A DNA stretch of 64,000 bases, from positions 806,001 through 870,000 of the forward strand of contig NZ_JADIKI010000022.1 of NCBI RefSeq assembly GCF_044904605.1, in the 5' to 3' direction. This document shows positions 42,084 to 50,299 of the stretch, in pieces. This stretch comes from Dyella_B humi (lineage in GTDB: Bacteria; Pseudomonadota; Gammaproteobacteria; Xanthomonadales; Rhodanobacteraceae). Under the pieces are notes generated by a model. It was not told the DNA's origin, did no database searches, and saw only the letters and a list, made by a program, of their open reading frames with translations. The translations under genes and the position numbers were made by a program. Position 1 is the stretch's first letter, and each line of letters begins with the position of its first letter.

Positions 42084-45000
42084 GCCACACCTTCCAGCGT
42101 GGCGGCGTCGAGCAATGGGCGGTAGAGCGACAGCCAATGTTCGAAGCCGTCGGCATGTAGCGCGGAAAAGCTTCGCCACGTGCGGGCAAGGCAAGGTTCA
42201 CGGCTCATTTCGCCCGGCGGGGCTGCGGGCGCGTCACTGCCTTCGTAACACTTTTGCGCGGCGTCGAAGGAGTCCTTCTCGTCGCGTTCCGCCAGCAGCC
42301 AGGCGTAGGCGGTGCGGCGCGCGATCGGCAAGGGCGCCTGCATGCCGTGTTGCCAGGCATCCAGCAAGGTATTCAATAGTGCGCTGGCTTCGTTGCGATC
42401 GAGCGGTTGCAACACTACGGTGGCATCTGACGCGAGAAAGCGGGTGGAGAGCGCGATGCCGTTTGCATTCGCCAACAGGTGCAGCGGCCATGGTTGCTGC
42501 AACCGATCGTATCGGATGGCCTTGCCGTGGCAGAGCTGGCCGGCCATGGGCAGCAGGCGCACGAAGGTTCCGTCGTGACCGGTGCGCAGATCGTCGAGCC
42601 AACCCTCAACGGTGAGATCGCCATGCATATGGCGCAACTCCTGCGCTTCAACCTGTTCCGTCCAATGCGCGATGGATGCTTGCCACCGGCGCAGAATGCG
42701 CTGCACGTCGCCGCCGATATCGTCCACGGTCAGTGCGCCAAATCCGCCGGAGGGCACAACACCTTGCTGTCGCAGGCGTTGCGCGGCGCTAATCAACGCT
42801 GCTTCGCTATGCGTATCGTCACTAAGCGCGCTTTGCAGCAGCGTCTGCGTGGCGGTGTGGTTTTCCAGGTTATCCAGCGCGAACGGCTCGTCATCTTCCA
42901 GGCCCGTGTCGATCGTTTCGAAGCGTACTTTCAGGCGCTCGCTGTAGAAGCAGGTTGCCGGTCTGGCGAGGAACCGTTGCAGGGTGCTGATATCCAGCAA
43001 CGCTTCCGTTTGCCATGGCGGCAGTGGCGTTGTCGTAGCTGGCTGTGCAGCACGGCGCGCATGCGCCCATTCCGAGGCGTAGGTGAAAAGCGGCGAAGCT
43101 GGATCGTGTTCGAAGTAGCGTGCGCTGAACGCCTGCAGTGGATGTACGGTTGTGATGGCGTGTAGCAGGCGCTGATGGGATTCGACATCATTTGCCACGT
43201 CATCAGCCGGGCGCCAACCGGTCGCAAGATAATCGCGCAACTGGCCGACCAGTACCGACGGTGGCAGCTGGCTGTTGTCGCGCACGCTGTGGCCCACCCA
43301 ACTGATGTGCAGCACGTCGCGCGCGGACAGCAGCGCTTCCAAAAACATGTAGCGATCGTCTTCACGCCGCGATCGATCGCCGGGACGATGCTGGCCGGCG
43401 CGTGCCATCAGGTCGAAATCGGGTGGCGAGATGCGTCGCGGATAATCGCCGTCATTCATGCCGAGCAGGCACACTACACGGAACGGAATCGCGCGCATCG
43501 GCAGCAGCGTGCCGAAGTTCACCGCACCGCCCATGAAGCGCTGGGAAAGATGCGGCTGATCGATCGCCTGCAACCAGTCTTCGCTCACGATGGAAAGCGG
43601 GATGGCTTGCGTGAAGGCCGCCTCCTGGCAGGCATCCATCCAGCTATCCAGCGCGTCTTCCAGGCGGCCGATGCGCAAGGCGTCGTCCTCATCGCGGCGC
43701 GTGTCGAAGCAATCGCGCAGCAATTGGCGCAGGCGCTCGCTCCATTGCAGCGGCGTGGCGGTCGAGGCGAACAGTTGCCAGTAGCGCTCCAGCGTTTCCA
43801 GCAATTGGCTCAGCGGCCCGAGCAACGCGGCATCCAGGCCGCCGATCTCCGCGTAAGGCGCGATGTCGTCGAGCGAGGGGCCATCGCCCGTGGCATAACC
43901 GAGCAGCATGCGGCGTAGACCGAAGCGCCAGCTGTTCTGTTCGTCGGGTGGCAGGCCGAAGCTTTGTTTTTGCTTGCCATCCAGGCCCCAGCGAATGCCG
44001 GATTCGGCGATCCATCGGCGCAGCGTGGGCAGATCGTCTTCAGCAATACCGAACCGGCGGCGCAGCGACGGCACATCGAGCAAGTCGAGCACATTGCTGG
44101 CGGTGAAGCGCGATTCGGTCAGGTTGAGCAGACGTTCCAGCGCGGTAAGCATGGGCGAAGTGCCGCGGCCCGACTGATCGGCCACGCTGTAGGGCAGGTA
44201 GCGCGGATCGTCGGCGGCAATACGGCCGAAGACGGCCTGTACGTGCGGCGCATACATGCTGATATCCGGCACCATCACCATCACGTCGCGCGGCGATAGC
44301 GGTCGGCCTTCCCGCGCGGCCTGTTCGAACAGGGCGAGCAATTGATCGTGCAGAATTTCTACTTCGCGCTGCGGACTGTGCGCGATGTGGAAATGCAGCG
44401 ATCCAGTCTCGGGCAGCGGCTTGCACAATGCCGGATCGGCGGGTGCTGGCTCCAATTCCAATACGGCCTGCTGCACTTGGTGCAGCAACGAATCGCTGCC
44501 GAATTCCCGAAACACATCGATGCTGCGCTTGATGGAAGCAAAGCGTTCGCGATAGCGCTCGGGCTGGTCGAAGGCATCGAGTTGGCGGATGAAATCGCGC
44601 CCCTGCTTGCCCCACGCTGCCAGCAGGGGATTGGCATGCAGGTGCAGGTCTTCGTAGCGTGGCTCCGGCGGCAAGTCGGGCTTTTGCGCATGGCGACGAT
44701 GCTCGGCGAGCAGCAGCTCGCGGTCTTCGATAATGTCGGCCCAATAGTGCCGGCACGGATTGGTGACCAGCAGCAGAACTTGGCTGCAGCGCGCCAGCGC
44801 TGTGAGCGCTTCCAGCACCTGCGGTGGCAGCGAAGTGATGCCGAATACCAGGATGCGTCGCGGCATCGCTTGCAAGTGCGCGTCCGGTGCTTGCATCTGC
44901 TGCATGAAGCGCCGATGCACGCCCGCGCGATGGCTGTCGCGCTGCGCCGATGGAACGTCGTCGAGCAACAGGCGCCACAACCGGGGTTGCCAGCGTTGCG

Positions 45001-45571
45001 CGATCGGCAGTTCCACAACGCGGCTACGCAAGGTATCGCGCAGCACGTCGTTGCGGTGCTCCCAGTCGTCCAGCCAATCGGCGCGAAATACCTGATATTG
45101 ATCGAACAGGTCGGCCACCTGCATGGCGAGCCGGTACAGTCGCCGCCAGTCATCGGCCTCGCCGAGCAGGGCGCGCAAGGAGGCGAACGCGGGCTCGCCC
45201 AGGTGCTGCGGCAGCAAGCGCAGCAGGCGCCACACCAGGCGCGACTTGTCGAACGGCGAGGTGGCCGGCACGGCAGCTTCACCCAGCACCGTGCGATACG
45301 CCGTCCACAGGAATCGGCCTGGCAGCTGCATGTCGATGGCCGCGCTGATGCCTAGGCCGCCCGCTTGCACCGGCCGGGCAAGCGCCAGCTTCAGCCACTG
45401 CGCAATGCCGTTGCTCTGCACCAGCATGACTTCGTTTTCCAGGGGATGCAGCGGGGTGCGCTGCAGCCAGGCCGTTAGCAGATCGCGCAGATCCTCCTGG
45501 CGATTGCCATGGATCACCATCAGGCCGGGTTCGATGGGGCGAAGGTGAGGCTGTTGCTCAGATGCACTCAC
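42080..45571 (-). CDS. recC: Exodeoxyribonuclease V gamma subunit RecC
   Basis: The product has 1163 residues, an inactive helicase-like Chi scanner of RecBCD. Recognisable segments are LENEVMLVQSNGIAQWLKLALA near the N-terminus, VFGITSLPPQVLEAL, and PFRVVCLLGMNDGDYPR. I accept the GTG at 45571, which has AAGGA about 9 bases upstream. A start at the internal ATG (Met18, MVIHGNRQ) would also fit the family, whose members begin close to this point. First gene of the operon. Confidence 0.94.
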   Translation of the reverse strand: MSASEQQPHLRPIEPGLMVIHGNRQEDLRDLLTAWLQRTPLHPLENEVMLVQSNGIAQWLKLALARPVQAGGLGISAAIDMQLPGRFLWTAYRTVLGEAAVPATSPFDKSRLVWRLLRLLPQHLGEPAFASLRALLGEADDWRRLYRLAMQVADLFDQYQVFRADWLDDWEHRNDVLRDTLRSRVVELPIAQRWQPRLWRLLLDDVPSAQRDSHRAGVHRRFMQQMQAPDAHLQAMPRRILVFGITSLPPQVLEALTALARCSQVLLLVTNPCRHYWADIIEDRELLLAEHRRHAQKPDLPPEPRYEDLHLHANPLLAAWGKQGRDFIRQLDAFDQPERYRERFASIKRSIDVFREFGSDSLLHQVQQAVLELEPAPADPALCKPLPETGSLHFHIAHSPQREVEILHDQLLALFEQAAREGRPLSPRDVMVMVPDISMYAPHVQAVFGRIAADDPRYLPYSVADQSGRGTSPMLTALERLLNLTESRFTASNVLDLLDVPSLRRRFGIAEDDLPTLRRWIAESGIRWGLDGKQKQSFGLPPDEQNSWRFGLRRMLLGYATGDGPSLDDIAPYAEIGGLDAALLGPLSQLLETLERYWQLFASTATPLQWSERLRQLLRDCFDTRRDEDDALRIGRLEDALDSWMDACQEAAFTQAIPLSIVSEDWLQAIDQPHLSQRFMGGAVNFGTLLPMRAIPFRVVCLLGMNDGDYPRRISPPDFDLMARAGQHRPGDRSRREDDRYMFLEALLSARDVLHISWVGHSVRDNSQLPPSVLVGQLRDYLATGWRPADDVANDVESHQRLLHAITTVHPLQAFSARYFEHDPASPLFTYASEWAHARRAAQPATTTPLPPWQTEALLDISTLQRFLARPATCFYSERLKVRFETIDTGLEDDEPFALDNLENHTATQTLLQSALSDDTHSEAALISAAQRLRQQGVVPSGGFGALTVDDIGGDVQRILRRWQASIAHWTEQVEAQELRHMHGDLTVEGWLDDLRTGHDGTFVRLLPMAGQLCHGKAIRYDRLQQPWPLHLLANANGIALSTRFLASDATVVLQPLDRNEASALLNTLLDAWQHGMQAPLPIARRTAYAWLLAERDEKDSFDAAQKCYEGSDAPAAPPGEMSREPCLARTWRSFSALHADGFEHWLSLYRPLLDAATLEGVA

Positions 45572-45943
45572 GGTTGCTTGCGCTTCCTTGTTGTTATGGA
45601 CAGGAGACTGCTTTATCCCAGTCGCGCGAGCTGCGATGGCCCTGTTCGGCGGTTACATGGGCGCGTGGCGATTTTAGCCGCAATCGAGCTTGTCCGCTTC
45701 GGCGACACGGGGTCGGAAAGGACTCCATGCTTCATAAGGTGCCACTTCCGCTCCCGCTTCGATCCCTGTGATATGCATCGCAAAAAATTTGCAGCACGCC
45801 GCGCAATGTGCAAGGCGATAGAGGTCCGCCGATCGGGCCGAACACCGCTTCACCACAGTTTCACACCTGGAATCCAATGATCGCGCCGTTTGGACGTCTG
45901 TGCCGACGTTTGGGGCGTCGGTCAAAAACATACGGGGTGATCG
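45572..45943. other. Divergent promoter interval between recC and the MASE1 gene
   Basis: These 372 bases separate divergent genes and must hold both promoters. Reading frames inside it lack protein-like character and ribosome sites. I see no riboswitch or small RNA signature. Confidence 0.5.
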
Positions 45944-47584
45944 ATGGGGAAGGGACTTTGGGAGAGGCCGTGGGTTCGCCATGTTGCCGTGGCTGTGGGC
46001 TATGGCGTTACATACTTGGCGTTCCGTGAAATCTCGCTCGCCCAGTGGGAGATTACAGCCGGACTGAGGCTTGCCGTACTTTTGCTTGTTCCCTATCGCT
46101 ATTGGGCGGCATTGATCGTTGGCGAATCAGCGTATTACATCACCGTTGGTTATGTCTGCTCGTCAGTTTGGGGCGTGGAGTGGGGGCTTGGATGCGCCAT
46201 TCCTGGCATCGCCTACGCGGCGCCAGTCATCTATTGGGTACGCAAGCGGTGGCCTCCAGTACTCAGGAATGCAACTTACATCAACATGGGTAGATTACTC
46301 ACCTGCGCTCTATTGGCATCGGTGGCTGTGACGTTGCGAAATTTGAGTCTATTCTTCGTCATTAAAAACCTTCCAGCTGATTACGTGGTGAATTATTACA
46401 AGCTGGCATCGGATTACTTCATAGGCAATTACTTAGGCATTCTTACCGTAATGCCGCTTGCTTTGCTCGGCTATCAGAAGGTGATTGGCAAGAACTGGCC
46501 CGAGTTGCAAAACGGGATCGAAAACAGCCGTCTTCTATTTGAGAGCGTATGCCTTGGGCTTCCTGTTCTTGCGCTTTTACTTTGGATTGGGATCAATGCG
46601 CCACCGCATGCTCCGGCACGGCAGATGGCCCAGGTTGCGATGTTCCTTCCTGTTGTGTGGTTAGCGTTCCGTCATGGTTGGCAAGGTGCGGCTACTGGAG
46701 GGGCAGCAGCAAGCTGTGCAGTCATGTGGTTGATGCCCCAACTATGGGACCCGATGACCATTCAGGCAGAGGCCATTGTGGCATTTGCCATCTCGACGAT
46801 GTTGATCATGGGGGCGCGTATCGGTTCGCTCGACAAGCACGTAGAACAAGAGCGTATTGACGTTCGCACCGCGCTTGCGTTGGCACAGCGCAACGTGTAC
46901 CTGGGTGAAATGCAGTTGCGCATGACATCGCAGGCGTTGGAACAGATCAAGGAAAGCGTCCAGGCTGGGTTTGCGATGATGATGGGGCGTCTTCGGCATC
47001 TGCAGCCCGCTGTTGACGATCGTGGATACCAGCGTTATGCGCTGGTTGCGCAAGACCAACTCCACTGCCTGGCTGATAGTCTTTATCCCGTAGCGCTACG
47101 GGAAAGAGGGCTTCCCAGCGCGCTGCGCGAAGGTGGATTGCCGCAGGTGCTCAGAGATTCAGGGTTGACCTATTCATGCGATTTGCGTGGGCCAGTAAGT
47201 AAGCTTTCCCATGCTTTGCGGATGACTATCTATCGCATAATTTGGGAAGCCGCCGCAGACGCCTGCATGAAGAGGAATGTGAGCGACATTCGCATCCATG
47301 TGCGGGTGGCGGAAAGACGAGGGCGGATTGGTGTACTGATTGTCGCCCGTTTCCGGATGTATCCGGCTCAGCTTGCATTCGTCGATTGGGACGAATTGGT
47401 TCCGCGCATAGTACGTGGGACCAGCGGTCTTGGATTGCGAGCGGTGAGAGACAGGGCGGCCATTTTCGAGGGGCGCACGCGAATCCAGTCGATAGCTTCC
47501 GGGCATCAACTCAGCATTCTTCTGGTTGACCCAATTGTGCCCGGCGTCGCAATCAGCCCCGCCGGGCAATGGACCGAGTGCTAG
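45944..47584 (+). CDS. MASE1-type membrane sensor with degenerate histidine-kinase core
   Basis: The product has 546 residues. Residues 1 to about 295 hold eight or more membrane helices of the MASE1 type (LRLAVLLLVPYRYWAALIVGE, DYFIGNYLGILTVMPLALLG). A helical linker (about 300-335) follows, then a NarQ/DesK-like C-terminal region. At the place of the phospho-accepting His, the helix YLGEMQLRMTSQALEQIKES has none. The N box is changed to IYRIIWEAAADACMKRN. Only the late G box (SGLGLRAVRDRA) looks intact. It probably senses a small ligand but cannot phosphorylate by the usual route. No response regulator is adjacent. Confidence 0.8.
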   Translation: MGKGLWERPWVRHVAVAVGYGVTYLAFREISLAQWEITAGLRLAVLLLVPYRYWAALIVGESAYYITVGYVCSSVWGVEWGLGCAIPGIAYAAPVIYWVRKRWPPVLRNATYINMGRLLTCALLASVAVTLRNLSLFFVIKNLPADYVVNYYKLASDYFIGNYLGILTVMPLALLGYQKVIGKNWPELQNGIENSRLLFESVCLGLPVLALLLWIGINAPPHAPARQMAQVAMFLPVVWLAFRHGWQGAATGGAAASCAVMWLMPQLWDPMTIQAEAIVAFAISTMLIMGARIGSLDKHVEQERIDVRTALALAQRNVYLGEMQLRMTSQALEQIKESVQAGFAMMMGRLRHLQPAVDDRGYQRYALVAQDQLHCLADSLYPVALRERGLPSALREGGLPQVLRDSGLTYSCDLRGPVSKLSHALRMTIYRIIWEAAADACMKRNVSDIRIHVRVAERRGRIGVLIVARFRMYPAQLAFVDWDELVPRIVRGTSGLGLRAVRDRAAIFEGRTRIQSIASGHQLSILLVDPIVPGVAISPAGQWTEC

Positions 47585-47589
47585 CACTG

Positions 47590-48045
47590 TCAGTTGAGTG
47601 TGCCGCAGGAGGCGGGATCCTGGCAGGTATTCGACATCGCAGCACCGAGCACAGTAACGCCGCTGCTCTGCGGCGCAGCCGTAATCACTGTTGAATTGTC
47701 TCGATAGACCGTCGTAGGCGTTGCCGCTTGAACCGCCGATGTACTCGCCGCACGCTGCTGCGGCGTCGACACATACTGCGAATATTCCCCAACCGGCAAC
47801 GTAATAAACTGCCCGCCAGCCGTTCCAATGGCGCCAATAACATGGCCATTGAGATCGTTGACCTGGATGTACTTGATACCGTTCAAGACGAACACATAGA
47901 CGTGCCAGTTCGGGCTTGCGCTGACGTCCACGGCATTGGGCCACGCTTGACCCAGGCCTGTTGCAGGAGGCTCTCCGGCTACGGCCCACCCGGACAGGCT
48001 CAGACCCAGAAACATGCCGAGCGCGGCACGAGTAATTTTTTGCAT
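47590..48045 (-). CDS. Small exported protein, unknown function
   Basis: The product has 151 residues with a signal peptide (1 to about 23, ending SGWAVAG). The mature domain has a strand-rich core (NWHVYVFVLNGIKYIQVNDL, then HVIGAIGTAGGQFITLPVGE) and a Ser/Thr/Ala linker, and ends with a two-cysteine loop (NTCQDPASCGTLN). Similar small periplasmic proteins are found in Xanthomonadales without an assigned role. It converges on the MASE1 gene, with 5 bases between the stops. Confidence 0.75.
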   Translation of the reverse strand: MQKITRAALGMFLGLSLSGWAVAGEPPATGLGQAWPNAVDVSASPNWHVYVFVLNGIKYIQVNDLNGHVIGAIGTAGGQFITLPVGEYSQYVSTPQQRAASTSAVQAATPTTVYRDNSTVITAAPQSSGVTVLGAAMSNTCQDPASCGTLN

Positions 48046-48321
48046 GACGATTTCCCCTTGCTGGTGGAATGTGAGAGTTTTGGGTGAGCGCAATCTAGCT
48101 CCCATCTCGCGCTTAAAAGGTGATGGCGGCGATTCGGAGAGAGCACCATTCAGCAAGCCACAGGGGTATGTGATGAGCTTGTGAAATATCCGAATGTGGC
48201 GTTGAAATCTGGGGTTGCGCGTAATCGGTTACAAATAAAGTGGTCGGCATAGCTCACCGGGGAGCATGTGCCGACAAGCCGGATGAAGTGAGTCGGATAC
48301 CCATTGAACGAGGGAGGCACC

Positions 48322-49569
48322 ATGAGCGTAGACGCAGCGGTTGCATTGCCGCCTGGGCAGGCGCGCATCCAGCACGTGTTCGTGCTGATGCTGGAGAACC
48401 GATCGTTCGATCACTTGTTTGCGCTATCGGGTATTCCCGGCATCCTCGCGGCTACATCCGCGAATACCAACACCTACAACGGTAGCGTCTACGCGTTCGG
48501 CGATGGCGCGCCCGATCAGATGCCTACGGATCCTGCGCATGAGTTCACGGACGTGCTTGAACAGCTGTGCGGCGCAGGTGTGCAGTACCAGAAAGGCCAT
48601 GCCTATCCGCCGGTCAACAATAGCGGTTTCGTTTCCAACTACGCGACGGCCCACGATGAAGGCACACCGCCGCCGCCGGCCGACGTGGGGGAAATCATGC
48701 GTGGCGTCGATACCCGTACTCAGGTGCCGATGCTGTACCAACTGGCTACCGAGTTTGTGCTGTGCGACGGCTGGCGCTCGTCACTGCCAGGACCGACCTG
48801 GCCGAACCGGTATTTCCTGCACGGCGCGTCATCGGCAGGTTTGGATCATTCCCCAACGTCGGCGGAGATGAGCGAATGGGAATGTGTCGATGGCTTCGCC
48901 TATCCGCGAGGTTCGATCTTCGATGCGTTGGGTGAGGGCAACTATCGTCTGTACCAGGACGGGCTGGGTTCGCTTCTGGGACGTGTGCCGCAAGTAGCGT
49001 CGATCAAGGGCATCAGCTTCTTCGATATCGATGACCTATCGCATTTCGAGAACGACCTTCAAGCGGGTTACACGGCCCGCTACACCTTTATCGAGCCGAG
49101 CTACGGCGACATCGTGCATGCAACTTACGAGGGTGGCAGCTCGCACCATCCCATGGACGGTTTGGCCGGTGGCGATCAACTCGCGGCTCGTGTTTACAAC
49201 GCGATCCGCAATTCGCCGTTGTGGGAAAGCAGCCTGTTGGTGATCCTCTATGACGAGCATGGCGGTTTCTACGACTCCGCCAAACCCGGCGAAGCGACTC
49301 CGCCGAACGATGGTGCAGCCGAAACCTTGAACACAAATGGATTCGGTTTCGACGTCTACGGTGTGCGCGTACCCACGATTGTGGTGTCGCCATGGGTCGC
49401 CCGCGGTGAAGTCGATCACACGGTGTACGACCACAGCTCGGTGCTGGCGACGGTCGAGCGCCTGTTTGGCATCCCGCCGCTGACCGACCGCGATAGAGCT
49501 GCCAAAGACCTGCTTTCCCTGATCAAAACAACCAGCCGCACGGACTGCCCGTCAAGGATCGGACCATGA
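48322..49569 (+). CDS. Phosphoesterase family protein (phospholipase C/acid phosphatase type)
   Basis: The product has 415 residues and belongs to the PF04185 phosphoesterase family. VFVLMLENRSFDHLF (Glu25, Asn26, with Asp30, His31) is the N-terminal metal-binding motif. LPGPTWPNRYFLHGA, SHHPMDG and ILYDEHGGFYD are the other conserved active-site stretches. Members hydrolyse phospholipids or phosphomonoesters and normally carry a Tat signal. Here the ATG at 48322 (GGGAGG upstream) leads straight into the catalytic domain, so the product appears cytoplasmic or exported by another route. The next gene overlaps by ATGA. Confidence 0.87.
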   Translation: MSVDAAVALPPGQARIQHVFVLMLENRSFDHLFALSGIPGILAATSANTNTYNGSVYAFGDGAPDQMPTDPAHEFTDVLEQLCGAGVQYQKGHAYPPVNNSGFVSNYATAHDEGTPPPPADVGEIMRGVDTRTQVPMLYQLATEFVLCDGWRSSLPGPTWPNRYFLHGASSAGLDHSPTSAEMSEWECVDGFAYPRGSIFDALGEGNYRLYQDGLGSLLGRVPQVASIKGISFFDIDDLSHFENDLQAGYTARYTFIEPSYGDIVHATYEGGSSHHPMDGLAGGDQLAARVYNAIRNSPLWESSLLVILYDEHGGFYDSAKPGEATPPNDGAAETLNTNGFGFDVYGVRVPTIVVSPWVARGEVDHTVYDHSSVLATVERLFGIPPLTDRDRAAKDLLSLIKTTSRTDCPSRIGP

Positions 49570-49826
49570 CTCAGATACCTTCCACGGATCCGCGCGACGA
49601 CGAACTTGTGCGCGACGGCACCTCCCTGATGGGCTATCTGCATGTGGTGAGAAAAGCACATATCGCGCTGGTCGGGCGCGATGAGGCGCATCGACGCTTC
49701 CACCTGATATCTACGCGCGGTCATGCCAAGCAGTACATCGAGGAGCTGATGCCTTTGCTGATTCAGGAGCGCCATAAGCACCGGCAGCGACGGATAGGTG
49801 GCGAGCTTCAGTCGAAGCGAACGTGA
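49566..49826 (+). CDS. Small basic protein translationally coupled to the phosphoesterase
   Basis: The product has 86 residues and no membrane segment or signal. Its ATG overlaps the phosphoesterase stop (ATGA). Sequence is polar (GTSLMGYLHVVRKAHIALVG, EELMPLLIQERHKHRQRR) and mainly helical by appearance, with a basic C-terminus. I recognise no family. Overlap with the phosphoesterase suggests a partner or regulator of that enzyme. Confidence 0.7.
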   Translation: MTQIPSTDPRDDELVRDGTSLMGYLHVVRKAHIALVGRDEAHRRFHLISTRGHAKQYIEELMPLLIQERHKHRQRRIGGELQSKRT

Positions 49827-49839
49827 TCAAGTGCGTGAG

Positions 49840-49897
49840 AAAAAAGGGGGAGGTAGTTAAAAGAGATGTACCTTAATTACATCTGGCCCCTTTTTTT
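49840..49897 (+). terminator. Long-stem terminator after the phosphoesterase pair
   Basis: A6-G5 at 49840-49850 can pair with C4-T7 at 49887-49897, enclosing a smaller hairpin (GATGTA/TACATC at 49865-49883). On the plus strand the C-run is followed by seven T. It separates the phosphoesterase genes from the STAND module. Confidence 0.7.
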
Positions 49898-49910
49898 ACC
49901 AGTGGGTAAA

Positions 49911-49939
49911 GGACTGTAACTAGTCGCTGCAATTATACT
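49911..49939 (+). promoter_or_regulatory. Possible promoter of the STAND module
   Basis: TATACT at 49934-49939 is a good -10 match, 40 bases before the GTG start. The hexamer 17 bases upstream (GGACTG, 49911-49916) is a weak -35. Assigned on the -10 match and position only. Confidence 0.35.
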
Positions 49940-49978
49940 GCACGCAAACCTTACGACCTCGATTGGGGGAGATCCACG

Positions 49979-50299
49979 GTGGAACACATTTTACCTTGGC
50001 TGAGAACGCATTCGACCGAGCTGCAGCTCATAGCTTGCGGGTTAGTTGTTGTTGGCCTGGTTGTCGCCGCAATAGGTCGCCTTCGACCTAATACGGAGAC
50101 GAGAAACCAGGATCGTCGCGTTTATGTAGGTAGAGACAATACAGGGATTGTCAATACGGGAGATATAGCGCAGGAGGTGCACGCGGGCTCTGATCGGCTC
50201 ACTACATTCGCAAGTTGGTGCAGCATCATCGGGGTTGCTATAGGACTAATTTCGCTTATTCCGGTGGTCGAAACTTGGGTCAGTGGCGCGGCCAAATGA
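49979..50299 (+). CDS. Two-helix membrane protein carrying the motif shared with the STAND NTPase
   Basis: The product has 106 residues from a GTG at 49979 (GGGGGAGA upstream). Helix 1 is about residues 16-33 (QLIACGLVVVGLVVAAIG) and helix 2 about 78-97 (ASWCSIIGVAIGLISLIPVV). The linker between them holds, at residues 45-64, the motif DRRV-YV-GRDN-T-GIV-N-TGD-I-A, which recurs at residues 12-31 of the next protein. The stop overlaps the NTPase ATG (ATGA), so the two are made together. A small hairpin membrane protein paired with a STAND ATPase fits a membrane-disrupting effector or membrane anchor. I know of no described family; the effector role is inferred. Confidence 0.8.
   Translation: MEHILPWLRTHSTELQLIACGLVVVGLVVAAIGRLRPNTETRNQDRRVYVGRDNTGIVNTGDIAQEVHAGSDRLTTFASWCSIIGVAIGLISLIPVVETWVSGAAK

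Noticed and set aside
45674..45982. Minus-strand frame of 102 codons before the MASE1 gene
   Set aside because: No ribosome site, no family resemblance, and it overlaps the MASE1 start and the divergent promoter region.
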